Shown here in pieces: positions 43,074-52,491 of a stretch of DNA of 64,000 nt (within the stretch, counting starts at the first letter, position 1; each line of letters begins with the position of its first letter). Position numbers and translations under genes: made by a program. The notes beneath the pieces are model-generated. The model did no database searches and had not been told where the DNA came from. It saw only the letters and a list, made by a program, of their open reading frames with translations. Source of the DNA: Ensifer sp. USDA 6670 (lineage in GTDB: Bacteria > Pseudomonadota > Alphaproteobacteria > Rhizobiales > Rhizobiaceae); contig ATWE01000004.1 in assembly GCA_000421085.1 (NCBI GenBank), positions 62,001 to 126,000 on the forward strand. The letters run 5' to 3'.

Positions 43074-44680
43074 CGGATGTGACGGCACCGACAAGTGGCT
43101 TCGCGCCGCTGCGGCAGAAGGTCTTCGCCGTCCTCTGGGTCGCGACGATCGTCGGCAACACCGGAAGCTTCATCCGCGATGTCGCAAGTTCATGGCTGGT
43201 GACCGACCTGTCGGCCGCGCCTGCAGCCGTCGCGACGGTGCAGGCCGCCGGGACGCTTCCGATCTTCCTGCTGGCTATTCCGGCAGGGGTGCTTTCCGAC
43301 ATTCTCGATCGCCGCAAATTCCTGATCGTCATCCAGCTTCTCCTCGCAGCCGCCAGCATCTGTCTCATGCTCTTGTCTGCAACCGGACTTCAATCGGTCA
43401 GCTCGCTGATCGCGCTCACCTTCGTCGGCGGCATCGGCGCGGCGCTGATGGCCCCCACATGGCAGGCTATCGTTCCCGAGCTTGTGTCGAAACAGGACGT
43501 CAAGAGCGCTGTCGCCCTGAATTCCCTCGGCATCAACATTGCGCGTTCGATCGGGCCGGCGGCCGGTGGCCTGCTGCTCGCCTGGTTCGGCGCGGCCGTC
43601 ACCTACGGCGTCGACGTCATCAGCTATGTCTTCGTCATTGCGGCTCTGATGTGGTGGAGACGCCCGGCAGCTCCGGACGACGCACTCTCGGAACATTTCC
43701 TCGGAGCCTTCCGTGCCGGTCTAAGGTTTGCGAAGGCGAGTCGCGAGCTGCACGTCGTGCTGTTGCGCGCGGCTGTCTTCTTCGCCTTCGCCAGTGCCGT
43801 CTGGGCGCTTCTTCCACTCGTCGCCCGCAATCTCCTGGGCGGAGACGCGGGCTTTTACGGCATCCTCCTTGGTGCGGTCGGTGCCGGAGCCATCGGCGGC
43901 GCTCTGATCCTGCCGAAGCTGCGCGCACGTTTCGACGCCGACGCGCTGCTGCTCGGGACCGCAGTCGTTACCGCAGCAGTCATGGCAATTCTATCGGCCG
44001 CTCCGCCGCAGTGGGCGGCCATAGGGGCACTTCTTGCGCTCGGCGCAGCCTGGATCACGGCGCTGACCACGTTGAACGGCGCGGCTCAGGCAATCCTGCC
44101 GAACTGGGTGCGGGGCCGCTCGCTGGCCGTCTATCTGACCGTCTTCAACGGCGCGATGACGGCCGGGAGCCTCGCCTGGGGTGCTGTCGCTGAGGCCATC
44201 GGCATCCCGCTCACCCTCGTCGTAAGTGCTGCCGGTCTTGCCGCGGCCGGACTTCTCTTCCACCTCGTCAAGCTGCCGAAGGGGGAGGCGGACCTGGTCC
44301 CGTCCAATCATTGGCCCGAGCCGCTCACGGCCGAACCAGTAGAACAAGACCGCGGTCCCGTCCTCGTCCTTATCGAATACCGGGTCGACAAGGCCGAGCG
44401 TCCGGGCTTTCTGCAGGCGCTGGCGAAGCTTTCGAGCGAACGCCGCCGTGACGGGGCCTATGGCTGGGGGGTGACGGAGGATGCCGCCGATCCGGAAAAG
44501 GTGGTTGAGTGGTTCATGGTCGAATCCTGGGCAGAACACCTTCGCCAGCACCGGCGCGTCTCCAAGGCCGACGCCGATGTCCAGCAGGAAGTCCGCCGTT
44601 TCCATAAAGGCCCGGAAGCGCCCCTCGTGAACCATCTCTTGACGATAGATCTCCCTCATCCCCGTCGAAAACGAAGGTGA
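43070..44680 (+). CDS. MFS exporter fused to an ABM-like domain
   Basis: A 536-aa protein. Residues 1 to about 410 are an MFS_3 (EntS-like) transporter: LRQKVFAVLWVATIVGNTGSF, SDILDRRKFLI, APTWQAIVPELV. The last 105 residues (VLVLIEYRVDKAERPGFLQAL, EWFMVESWAEHLRQH) form a dimeric alpha-beta barrel of the antibiotic-biosynthesis-monooxygenase type. The start overlaps the DoxX stop. This fusion is known in a subgroup of MFS proteins; the soluble domain may bind or modify the exported compound. Confidence 0.85.
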   Translation: MTDVTAPTSGFAPLRQKVFAVLWVATIVGNTGSFIRDVASSWLVTDLSAAPAAVATVQAAGTLPIFLLAIPAGVLSDILDRRKFLIVIQLLLAAASICLMLLSATGLQSVSSLIALTFVGGIGAALMAPTWQAIVPELVSKQDVKSAVALNSLGINIARSIGPAAGGLLLAWFGAAVTYGVDVISYVFVIAALMWWRRPAAPDDALSEHFLGAFRAGLRFAKASRELHVVLLRAAVFFAFASAVWALLPLVARNLLGGDAGFYGILLGAVGAGAIGGALILPKLRARFDADALLLGTAVVTAAVMAILSAAPPQWAAIGALLALGAAWITALTTLNGAAQAILPNWVRGRSLAVYLTVFNGAMTAGSLAWGAVAEAIGIPLTLVVSAAGLAAAGLLFHLVKLPKGEADLVPSNHWPEPLTAEPVEQDRGPVLVLIEYRVDKAERPGFLQALAKLSSERRRDGAYGWGVTEDAADPEKVVEWFMVESWAEHLRQHRRVSKADADVQQEVRRFHKGPEAPLVNHLLTIDLPHPRRKRR

Positions 44681-44806
44681 GCATTCGGGGGCGGGTAGCT
44701 TCATTCAAAACACAAAAAGGGACAGGATGAGGGCAGAGCAGCCACCACCGGCAGTGGTCTGCCCCGCCTGTCCAGATTGCTTTAGTAACGGCTAGGAGAG
44801 AGAAGA

Positions 44807-45781
44807 ATGACGACACGCAGATCGGTACTCAAGGGAACGCTGTCCCTCATGCTGGCCGCGACAGCGATGACGGCGCTTGCGCCGCTCGACGCGACGGCGA
44901 AGGCGCCGCAAGTCAAGACCGAGGCCCCAGGCTACTATCGCATGATGCTGGGCGACTTCGAGATCACCGCGCTTTCCGACGGGACGGCGAAGTTTCCGGC
45001 AGAGACCCTCTATATTGGTGCCAAAGACCGGATCGCCGCCATGCTCACGAAGGCTTTTCTCGACTCGCCAGTTGAGCTGTCGGTCAATGCCTTCCTGGTC
45101 AACACAAACGACCGGTTGGTGATGATCGATGCCGGCACCGGTACCTTTTTCGGTCCGACGCTCGGTAAGCTCGTGCCGAACTTGATCGCAGCCGGCTATC
45201 AGCCGGAGCAGATCGACGACATCATCCTCACCCACGCCCACGTGGATCACCTGGGCGGCCTCGTAGCGGGCGATAGGATCGTCTTTCCCAATGCGAACGT
45301 CCACCTCAACAAGCGCGATGCCGATTTCTGGCTGAGTGCCGCCAACCGCGAGGCCGCGCCGGAGGCGAAAAAGGAGTTGTTCTCCGCAGCCGTCAAGGCA
45401 CTTGTGCCCTACCGCGATGCCGGTCGGCTGAAGACCTTCGACGACGGGGCCGAACCCGTGCCGGGCTTCAAGTCGACCCTGCGTGCCGGCCACACCCCCG
45501 GCCACAGCGCGGTCGCGGTCGAAAGCAAGGGTCAGAAGCTGGTGTTCTGGGGCGATATAACCCATGGTGACGTCGTACAATTCGACGAACCGGACGTGAC
45601 GATCGGCTTCGATGAGGACCAGGCGGCGGCCGCAACTGCGCGCGATGCCGCCTTCGCCGAGGCCGTCAAGGAGGGATACCTCGTCGCCGGCGCCCATACG
45701 CGGTTCCCCGGCATCGGCCACGTCGGCACGGACAGCGACAATTTCGACTGGGTTCCTCTGAATTACAGCCCCAAGCTCTGA
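44807..45781 (+). CDS. Tat-type metallo-beta-lactamase fold hydrolase
   Basis: A 324-aa protein. TTRRSVLKG and a hydrophobic stretch form a Tat signal peptide (to about residue 32). The MBL zinc motif THAHVDH is at 142-148, with later His in GHTPGHS and Asp in WGDITHGD. It is probably a periplasmic lactonase or esterase. A paralog lies at 55352-56338. It follows the MFS gene by 126 bases and precedes a second hydrolase, in the same direction. Confidence 0.87.
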   Translation: MTTRRSVLKGTLSLMLAATAMTALAPLDATAKAPQVKTEAPGYYRMMLGDFEITALSDGTAKFPAETLYIGAKDRIAAMLTKAFLDSPVELSVNAFLVNTNDRLVMIDAGTGTFFGPTLGKLVPNLIAAGYQPEQIDDIILTHAHVDHLGGLVAGDRIVFPNANVHLNKRDADFWLSAANREAAPEAKKELFSAAVKALVPYRDAGRLKTFDDGAEPVPGFKSTLRAGHTPGHSAVAVESKGQKLVFWGDITHGDVVQFDEPDVTIGFDEDQAAAATARDAAFAEAVKEGYLVAGAHTRFPGIGHVGTDSDNFDWVPLNYSPKL

Positions 45782-45915
45782 CCCGCGGCTTTGGCGCCGC
45801 GCCGCAGGGCGCTCTTCGTAAGCCTTCGTGTTTGCCCCAATGATCGCGATCGCGATCGCGGCCGCGGCGCTTTTGCGGCCGAAATTCCACTTCGAACCAA
45901 GGAAGGAAGCTTCCC

Positions 45916-46746
45916 ATGACTGAGAACTTTATCAAGACGGATGACGGCGTCGAAATCTTCTACAAGGACCTGGGCTCGGGCCGGCCCATCGTCTTCCATC
46001 ACGGCTGGCCGCTTTCGTCGGACGACTGGGACGCGCAGATGCTTTACTTCGTGAGCAAGGGTTATCGCGTGATTGCCCATGACCGCCGGGGTCACGGTCG
46101 CTCGACCCAGGTCAGCGACGGCCACGATATCGCCCATTACGCAGCCGATGTCGCAGCCCTTGCGACCGAGCTCGATCTGCGCGACGCCATCCACATCGGA
46201 CACTCCACCGGCGGCGGCGAGGCGCTGGCTTATGTCGCCCGCCACGGTGCGGGCCGCGTCGCCAAGCTCGTCATGGTCGGCGCAGTCCCGCCCATCATGG
46301 TCAGGACGGAAGCTTACCCCGGCGGGCTTCCGATCGAAGTGTTCGACGGTCTGCGCGCACAACTCGCGGCAAACCGGGCCCAGTTCTTTCTCGATCTGCC
46401 GAGCGGGCCTTTCTACGGTTTCAACCGCCCCGGTGCAGAGGTCTCGACCGGCGTGATCCAGAACTGGTGGCGGCAAGGAATGATGGGCAGCGCCAAGGCC
46501 CATTACGACGGCATCAAGGCCTTCTCCGAGACCGACTTTACGGAGGACCTCAAGAAGGTCGACGTACCCACGCTCGTCATGCACGGAGATGACGACCAGA
46601 TCGTGCCGATCGACAGTTCTGCGCGCCTGGCCGTGAAGCTTCTGCAAAACGGTACGCTGAAAGTCTACGAGGGCTACTCGCACGGCATGCTGACCACCCA
46701 TGCCGATGTGATCAATCCCGACCTGCTCGCGTTTATCGAGTCTTAG
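45916..46746 (+). CDS. Chloroperoxidase-like alpha/beta hydrolase
   Basis: A 276-aa protein with the cofactor-free haloperoxidase/perhydrolase pattern: FHHGWPLSSDDWD, RRGHGRS, GHSTGGGE (Ser97), HGDDDQIVP (Asp227), YSHGML (His256). Family members are esterases that can also form peracids. The start follows AAGGAAGGAAG. The 134 bases upstream contain a triple GATCGC repeat and a GC hairpin. It converges on a LysR gene. Confidence 0.9.
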   Translation: MTENFIKTDDGVEIFYKDLGSGRPIVFHHGWPLSSDDWDAQMLYFVSKGYRVIAHDRRGHGRSTQVSDGHDIAHYAADVAALATELDLRDAIHIGHSTGGGEALAYVARHGAGRVAKLVMVGAVPPIMVRTEAYPGGLPIEVFDGLRAQLAANRAQFFLDLPSGPFYGFNRPGAEVSTGVIQNWWRQGMMGSAKAHYDGIKAFSETDFTEDLKKVDVPTLVMHGDDDQIVPIDSSARLAVKLLQNGTLKVYEGYSHGMLTTHADVINPDLLAFIES

Positions 46747-46802
46747 AGACACGGGTGGCCGGCGGCGATCGGAGTGTCGCCGGCCCGGTGCCGCATGAGA
46801 GC

Positions 46803-47696
46803 TCAACCGCGATGTCGTAGCGCGTCCACAATCAATGCCATGGCAGGCGACATCTGACGCCTGCTGGTATAATACAGGTGGTAGCCTGTGAAGGGCGCGC
46901 TCCAGTCGTCGAGTACCGCCTGCAGCCGCCCTTCACGGATGTGGTCTTCAACAAGATCTTCTGGCACGTAGGTGATCCCATACCCTTGCACGGCCGCGTC
47001 GACCTGAGCGATGGCCGAGTTGAAGCTGAGCTGTCCGTCCACCCTGACCCGCAACTCCCTCCCGTCCTTTTCGAATTCCCAAGCGTAGAACCCACCCCAT
47101 GTTGCTTGGCGCATGTTGATGCAGACATGCCCCACCAGATCCTGTGGCGCATTGGGAATGCCGTGTTTCGAGAGGTATCCCGGCGAGGCCACCGCGCGGA
47201 GCCGCCAATCCGGCCCGATCCGGACCGCTATCATGTCCTTGTCGACGCTCTCACCAAGCCGCACGCCTGCATCAAAGCGCTCCTCCACAATATTGCGCAT
47301 GCCGTTGTCGCTGTAGAGCTCAACCCGAACGTCGGGATAGTCAGACAGGATCCGGCTCAGCTTTGGCCATACAGTCATCTGCAGCGCATGATCCGACAAC
47401 GTCAGGCGCACGGTTCCAGAGGGCTTGTCACGGAAAGCCACGAGACCTGCCAGATCCGCGTCGATCTCCTGAAACCGCGGTGCGAGGGACTGGAACAGGC
47501 GCTCGCCCGCTTCCGTCGTCGCGACACTGCGCGTAGTCCGCGTAAGAAGCCGCACGCCAAGCCGAGCCTCCAATTTCTTGATCGTGTAGCTCAGGGTCGA
47601 CTGTGAGGTTCCGAGCGCGGCGGCCGCCTTGGTGAAGCTTTGCTCCTTCGCCACCTCTAAGAACCACAGCAGGTCCTTCAGGTCCTCTCGCTGCAT
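46803..47696 (-). CDS. LysR family regulator
   Basis: A 297-aa LysR protein (HTH: AAAALGTSQSTLSYTIKKLEARLGVRLL) of the subfamily common next to oxidoreductase genes. ATG 47696 with AGAGG upstream is preferred to TTG 47711. It diverges from the zinc alcohol dehydrogenase gene with 162 bases between starts, and probably regulates it and the downstream CMD-cupin gene. Confidence 0.9.
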   Translation of the reverse strand: MQREDLKDLLWFLEVAKEQSFTKAAAALGTSQSTLSYTIKKLEARLGVRLLTRTTRSVATTEAGERLFQSLAPRFQEIDADLAGLVAFRDKPSGTVRLTLSDHALQMTVWPKLSRILSDYPDVRVELYSDNGMRNIVEERFDAGVRLGESVDKDMIAVRIGPDWRLRAVASPGYLSKHGIPNAPQDLVGHVCINMRQATWGGFYAWEFEKDGRELRVRVDGQLSFNSAIAQVDAAVQGYGITYVPEDLVEDHIREGRLQAVLDDWSAPFTGYHLYYTSRRQMSPAMALIVDALRHRG

Positions 47697-47858
47697 CTTC
47701 AGCCTCTTCAATTAATATCAGCATTCGATAAGTCCATGCTGATTAGCACGGATAATCCGCAAAGTCTTTGGGCGGTATCTTCCCGCATGGCAGACGCCCC
47801 AGCGCCGTTTCGCCGATGACCCTCTCAAAGCCTTCGGGCCATCCGAAAGGAGACAAAC

Positions 47859-48875
47859 ATGCTAGCAACGGTTCTGCATGGAAAAGGCGACATTCGCTGC
47901 GAAGAGGTGGCGGAGCCTAAGATTGAGAGACCGACCGATGCGATCATCAAGCTCTCGGCGTCGTGCGTTTGCGGTTCAGACCTCTGGCCCTATCGCGGTC
48001 TCCAGCCAACGAGCGGACCCGCACATATGGGCCATGAATACTGCGGGGTCGTTGTCGAAGTCGGCGATGCCGTAAAGACCGTTAAGCCGGGGCAATTCGT
48101 GGTCGGCTCCTTCTGCATCTCGGACAATACCTGTCCGCACTGCAGGTTCGGCTTTCAGTCCTCCTGCGAACAGCGGGAGTTCATGTCAGGTGCACAGGCT
48201 CCGTATGCGCGGATTCCTCTTGCCGACGGGACGCTGGTCGCGACTGCCGAGCTACCGTCTGACGACCTCATCCCAAGCCTGCTTGCAGCCTCCGACGTGC
48301 TCGGCACCGGCTGGTATGCAGCAGATGCCGCAGGTGTTCAGGAAGGTTCGACCGCTGTCGTGGTCGGTGATGGAGCCGTCGGTCTTATGGGCGTCCTTTC
48401 CGCGAAGCAGATGGGTGCATCGCGGATCATTGCGATGAGCCGCCATAAGAGCCGTCAGGACTTGGCGCTGGAGTTCGGCGCGACCGACATCGTCTCCGAG
48501 CGTGGTGACGAAGGCGTCGCCCGGATCAAGGAGCTGACGAATGGTGTCGGTGCGGAGTCGGTGCTGGAATGCGTAGGTACGCAGGAGTCGATGACACAGG
48601 CCATGAACTGTGCACGACCCGGCGGCAAGATCGGCTTCGTCGGTGTCCCGCACGGCGTCCAGATCGACGGACAGAATCTGTTCTTCCAGCAGAAGAGCCT
48701 GCTTGGTGGTCCCGCACCCGTTCGGCGCTACCTCCCTTACCTGATAGACCTGGTGCTCGACCGCAAGATCGATCCAGGGAAGGTCTTCGACTTGGAGTTG
48801 CCGCTCTCGGATGTGGCCGAGGGATATCGGGCGATGGACGAGCGACGGGCGATCAAGGCTCTTCTGCGGGTCTGA
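47859..48875 (+). CDS. Zinc-dependent alcohol dehydrogenase
   Basis: A 338-aa MDR-family enzyme. Catalytic-zinc ligands Cys38 (CVCGSD) and GHEYCG are present. A modified structural-zinc loop has cysteines in CISDNTCPHCRFGFQSSC. The NAD(P) motif is GDGAVGLMG near 168. AAAGGAG precedes the ATG. It is divergent from LysR and followed after 109 bases by the CMD-cupin gene. The substrate is probably a secondary alcohol or an aldehyde. Confidence 0.9.
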   Translation: MLATVLHGKGDIRCEEVAEPKIERPTDAIIKLSASCVCGSDLWPYRGLQPTSGPAHMGHEYCGVVVEVGDAVKTVKPGQFVVGSFCISDNTCPHCRFGFQSSCEQREFMSGAQAPYARIPLADGTLVATAELPSDDLIPSLLAASDVLGTGWYAADAAGVQEGSTAVVVGDGAVGLMGVLSAKQMGASRIIAMSRHKSRQDLALEFGATDIVSERGDEGVARIKELTNGVGAESVLECVGTQESMTQAMNCARPGGKIGFVGVPHGVQIDGQNLFFQQKSLLGGPAPVRRYLPYLIDLVLDRKIDPGKVFDLELPLSDVAEGYRAMDERRAIKALLRV

Positions 48876-48984
48876 CACGAGTCGCGCTGAAGGCTCGGCT
48901 CTCATGACAAACAGCAAAGATCATCGAGTGGGACCGCGCTCTGCGCGTTCCTGCATCCCTGACCATGCCTAGAGGAAAATCAAG

Positions 48985-50172
48985 ATGAAGAACATCGCTG
49001 CCAGCATAGCTATTTCGGCTCTTGCCGCCACGGGGGTGGAGGCACAGGAAGAACACCGGCGGGTCGCGCCGCCGGCCGTTTATGATGTTGCGCCGGGGCT
49101 CGGTCACTTCACCGACGACGTCCTGTTCGGTGAGGTCTGGGAGCGTAAGGAGCTCGCACCGCGTGACCGCAGCCTGGCAACCGTTTCTGCGATCGTTTCC
49201 ACCGGCAAGACGGCGCAGATCGGCGCGCATGTGGCCAGGGCGTTGGATAATGACGTGAAGCCGGAAGAGCTCGCAGAACTCATCACACACCTCGCATTCT
49301 ACTCGGGTTGGCCGAACGCGATCTCCGCCGTCGCGGAGACGAAGAAGGTGTTTGACGAGCGCCGAATCGCACCCCTCAAGAACAGCGAGGCGGCTCGCAT
49401 CGAATTGGAGGCCGCAGCCGAGGCCGCTCGTGCAGCGACTGTCGACTCGACGGTTGCACCAACAGCGGCAGCACTTGCCGACCTCACCAACCGCGTCCTT
49501 TTCGGCGATCTTTGGCAACGCCCCGATCTATCGGCACGCGACCGCAGCCTGGTGACGATGGCAGCCCTTATTTCGGTCGGCCAGCCGGAACAACTGCCAT
49601 TCCATGCCAACCGTGCCATGGACAACGGCCTCACCCAATCCGAAGCCTCCGAACTCCTTAGCCATGTCGCCTTCTACGCCGGCTGGCCGAGAGCAATGTC
49701 TGCCGTGCCTGTCCTCAAGCAGGTTTTCGAAAGCAGGAAAGGAACTCAGGTGAACGCTCCTCAGGCAGATCTCAAAATCACCCCCGCAGGAAGCGGCGCT
49801 ATTTCAGCCCCCGAGCAGTACTTCACTGGGACGGTCGAGATCTCTGGACTTTATCAGGCTGAAGCCCCTGCGCGGGTTGGCGGGGCCACCGTCTCCTTTT
49901 CGGCTGGCGCTCGCACCGCGTGGCATACGCATCCTCTCGGGCAAACCCTGTTCATCGTCAGCGGACGCGGCTGGGTACAGAAGGAAGGCGAACCAGTCCA
50001 AAAGGTCAGCTCAGGCGATGTCGTCTGGATCCCGCCTCACGTGAGGCACTGGCATGGAGCGTCGAGCACGGAGCCAATGACGCATTTTGCCGTCGCGGAG
50101 GCACTGAACGGAAGCTCTGTCACTTGGATGGAGAAGGTCACCGACCAGGACTATAGCAAGGGGGGCTCATAA
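48985..50172 (+). CDS. Exported CMD-CMD-cupin fusion protein
   Basis: A 395-aa protein. A signal peptide of about 20 residues (ATGVEAQEE) is followed by two carboxymuconolactone-decarboxylase domains, each with LFGEVWERKELAPRDRSL or LFGDLWQRPDLSARDRSL and a HLAFYSGWPNA / HVAFYAGWPRA end. A C-terminal cupin carries metal-type His (AWHTHPLGQTLF, HVRHWHG). Neither CMD copy has the CxxC of AhpD peroxidases. The cupin is often a separate YhbA/HpaX-like protein; here it is fused. Function is unknown; it may act on quinones or lactones in the periplasm. Confidence 0.85.
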   Translation: MKNIAASIAISALAATGVEAQEEHRRVAPPAVYDVAPGLGHFTDDVLFGEVWERKELAPRDRSLATVSAIVSTGKTAQIGAHVARALDNDVKPEELAELITHLAFYSGWPNAISAVAETKKVFDERRIAPLKNSEAARIELEAAAEAARAATVDSTVAPTAAALADLTNRVLFGDLWQRPDLSARDRSLVTMAALISVGQPEQLPFHANRAMDNGLTQSEASELLSHVAFYAGWPRAMSAVPVLKQVFESRKGTQVNAPQADLKITPAGSGAISAPEQYFTGTVEISGLYQAEAPARVGGATVSFSAGARTAWHTHPLGQTLFIVSGRGWVQKEGEPVQKVSSGDVVWIPPHVRHWHGASSTEPMTHFAVAEALNGSSVTWMEKVTDQDYSKGGS

Positions 50173-50500
50173 GGAGCCTTAGCCTGTAGTGCGGCGGGAG
50201 GATGTGTGCCCCGCCGCACAGACATCCGTTGTCGCGGATGGGTGTTTCGTCCCGGCGGGACCGAATGTTCGCTATCGGCGCAAGAACACGCCAGGGTCCC
50301 CAGCCAATTTATGTGCAGTCGAAGCTTGCGGTGCGGCACCAGCAACTCAATGTCCGCGGGACGACCATTCCGCCTGGCGGCGACGGCGACATCCTCGTTA
50401 CGCGCCGGCATGGCGGTCCCGGCATCATGTCGCCGGTGATGCGAAAGCGGGATGCGGCAGATTGGAAAAATCAAGGAATTAAGGGGCATTTAGGGAGAAT
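50173..50500. other. Intergenic region left of the tRNA gene
   Basis: These 328 bases hold no gene I can support. A frame running through 50290-50480 encodes plausible-looking residues (NVRGTTIPPGG, RRHGGPGIMSPVM) but continues into the tRNA gene, so it may be a gene remnant. AAGCGGGATGC at 50448 recalls the start of the dispersed repeat. Confidence 0.4.
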
Positions 50501-50574
50501 TGGCTGGGGAACCTGGATTCGAACCAGGACTAACGGAGTCAGAGTCCGCTGGTCTACCGTTAACCTATTCCCCA
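50501..50574 (-). tRNA. tRNA-Gln (anticodon CUG)
   Basis: The minus strand folds as a cloverleaf: acceptor stem TGGGGAA/TTCCCCA, anticodon stem GCGGA/TCCGT around loop CTCTGAC (anticodon CTG at 50540-50542), and T arm CCTGG-TTCGAAT-CCAGG. The 3' GCCA is encoded. The D arm contains GGTTAACGGTAGACC. The anticodon reads CAG codons. The 3' end faces the accessory region at 30-50 kb. Confidence 0.95.
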
Positions 50575-50877
50575 AGGCCCGCAGGCGATGTACCGCCGCG
50601 TCGGTGTGGCGGGCTTATAAACAAAAGAACGCCCGATGCAAATACCTTTTGCCAAAAAAATGCGGCCGGGCTGTGTCCATCTGCCTCTGGGTTGAGCCTC
50701 GAAAGGGGCATCGATCCTGATCGAGGTCGGCAACCGCAGGGGAGGGCGGCCGGGTCGGTCGGCTCCGCTATGGTTTCAAAAAAAGTTTGGCGAAAAGAGG
50801 CGGCGCTGGTACAGTCGCGCCAACGCAAAATCGAGAGAGCGCCTTGAGCGGCCGTCAGGCTTCGCGCGGCGCCATGG
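50575..50877. other. Intergenic region between tRNA-Gln and ppx
   Basis: About 300 bases should contain the tRNA promoter (minus) and the ppx promoter (plus). I see AT-rich patches (for example 50621-50660) but no clear consensus elements and no gene. Confidence 0.4.
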
Positions 50878-52491
50878 TTGAGACAAGTGAAAGACCCCGA
50901 TCACGGCGACAAGCCGTCTGAATCCGGGGCGTCGGCAGCAGATCGCAGCGAGGCGCGCATGGGCGCGTCGCGGGGCGGCAAGGGCAAACGGAGGCGGCGC
51001 AAGCCCTCCGGTTCCCCGTCTGCAATTGCCAGCGGATCCGGCCCGTCCGGAGAAGCAGGGCGTCCCGCAGCACTGAACGAGGCGGAGCCGTCGCGCAAGC
51101 GCAAACGGCGCCGGCGTTCGAAATCAGCAAAACCTCAAGTGCAGTCCGCTGCCTCCGGTGCAAGCGCGCCGGCGGTGGATGCGGCGCTCGGCGACAAGAA
51201 GGGTGGCCAAAAGCGCAACAGGAAGGCGCGCCATCGGCGCGGCCTCCAGGGGCGGCCGCTTGCTTCCGCGAGCAACCCGACGACAAGCCTGCGGCCGGGA
51301 GCCAGGCCGGGCGAGCGGTCCGGCGATGTTCCGCGCCCGCGGAACGGCGAAGCCGCCGCGCAGCAGCAGGCGCGTCCGGAGCGGCTCGGTGCGCCGTTCG
51401 TCGCGCCGGCCGACCCGCCGGCACCGCTTTACGCGGCACTCGACCTCGGCACCAACAATTGCCGGCTGCTCGTCGCGCAGCCGACCCGGCCGGGTCAGTT
51501 CCGTGTGGTCGATGCGTTTTCGCGAATCGTCCGGTTGGGCGAGGGGCTCGGCGCCAGCGGGCGGCTTTCGGACGACGCGATGGAGCGCTCGGTCGAAGCG
51601 CTCAAGGTCTGTGCCGCCAAGCTCGGTGCCCGCTCGATCCGCCGTCGCCGGCTGATTGCGACCGAGGCTGCGCGTGCGGCTGCCAACGGCGAGGCCTTCA
51701 TGAAGCGCGTCGCCGAGGAAACCGGTCTCGAACTCGAGATCATCGACCGCGAGACGGAGGCACGGCTTGCTGTGTCCGGCTGCTCGTCGCTCGTCGACCG
51801 CGAAACCCGGTCCGTCGTGCTCTTCGATATCGGCGGCGGCTCGTCGGAAATCGCGGTCATCCGGATAGGCGAAAATCGCTCGAGCCGGCTTGCCAATCAC
51901 ATTACCCACTGGACTTCGCTGCCCGTGGGGGTCGTCACCCTTTCCGAGCGCCACGGCGGCGAGCATGTAACGCCTCAGAGTTTCGAGGTGATGGTGCGCG
52001 AGGTCGAGGCCATGCTTGCCGGCTTCGAGTGCCCCTCCGTGGACGCGCTGGCAAGCGGCTCCTACGGCGACGGCTTCCACCTGATCGGAACGTCGGGAAC
52101 CGTGACGACGCTTGCCGGCGTGCATCTCGACCTGCCGCGCTACGACCGCCGCCGCGTGGACGGCCTCTGGCTTTCCGATGACGAGGTCTCGGCCATGCAG
52201 GCGCGCCTCCTCTCCTGGGATTTCGCCGCACGTGCCGCCAACCCCTGCATCGGTCCGGACCGGGCCGATCTGGTGCTTGCCGGCTGCGCGATCCTCGAGG
52301 CGATCCGCCGCCGCTGGCCGTCGAGCCGCATGCGCGTCGCCGATCGCGGGCTTCGCGAAGGGCTCCTGACCGACATGATGGCGGATGACGGGGCCTGGCG
52401 CCGGGGGCGTCCGCGCCGTCATCAGCGCAGCTTCGGTTCTCCGCAGGCGGGCGAGGAACGGGCGAAGCGCCACGAAGGAACCGAGGCATGA
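50878..52491 (+). CDS. ppx: Ppx/GppA phosphatase with long basic N-terminus
   Basis: A protein of up to 537 aa. The Ppx/GppA domain begins near residue 181 ([17 protein letters not shown]) and includes the second phosphate loop [10 protein letters not shown]. The first 180 residues are basic, low-complexity and probably disordered ([38 protein letters not shown]). The family hydrolyses polyphosphate or pppGpp. The exact start is uncertain: TTG 50878, GTG 50887 and ATG 50959 are in frame and none has a strong ribosome site. It overlaps rlmE by four bases. Confidence 0.87.
   Translation: MRQVKDPDHGDKPSESGASAADRSEARMGASRGGKGKRRRRKPSGSPSAIASGSGPSGEAGRPAALNEAEPSRKRKRRRRSKSAKPQVQSAASGASAPAVDAALGDKKGGQKRNRKARHRRGLQGRPLASASNPTTSLRPGARPGERSGDVPRPRNGEAAAQQQARPERLGAPFVAPADPPAPLYAALDLGTNNCRLLVAQPTRPGQFRVVDAFSRIVRLGEGLGASGRLSDDAMERSVEALKVCAAKLGARSIRRRRLIATEAARAAANGEAFMKRVAEETGLELEIIDRETEARLAVSGCSSLVDRETRSVVLFDIGGGSSEIAVIRIGENRSSRLANHITHWTSLPVGVVTLSERHGGEHVTPQSFEVMVREVEAMLAGFECPSVDALASGSYGDGFHLIGTSGTVTTLAGVHLDLPRYDRRRVDGLWLSDDEVSAMQARLLSWDFAARAANPCIGPDRADLVLAGCAILEAIRRRWPSSRMRVADRGLREGLLTDMMADDGAWRRGRPRRHQRSFGSPQAGEERAKRHEGTEA

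Noticed and set aside
45841..45866. Triple GATCGC run as a possible iteron or origin-like repeat
   Set aside because: Only three 6-base units in a short GC-rich gap; no DnaA boxes or AT-rich element nearby.
50202..50720. A 172-aa frame running through the tRNA-Gln gene
   Set aside because: It crosses the tRNA on the opposite strand and has no ribosome site; at most its first part is a remnant.
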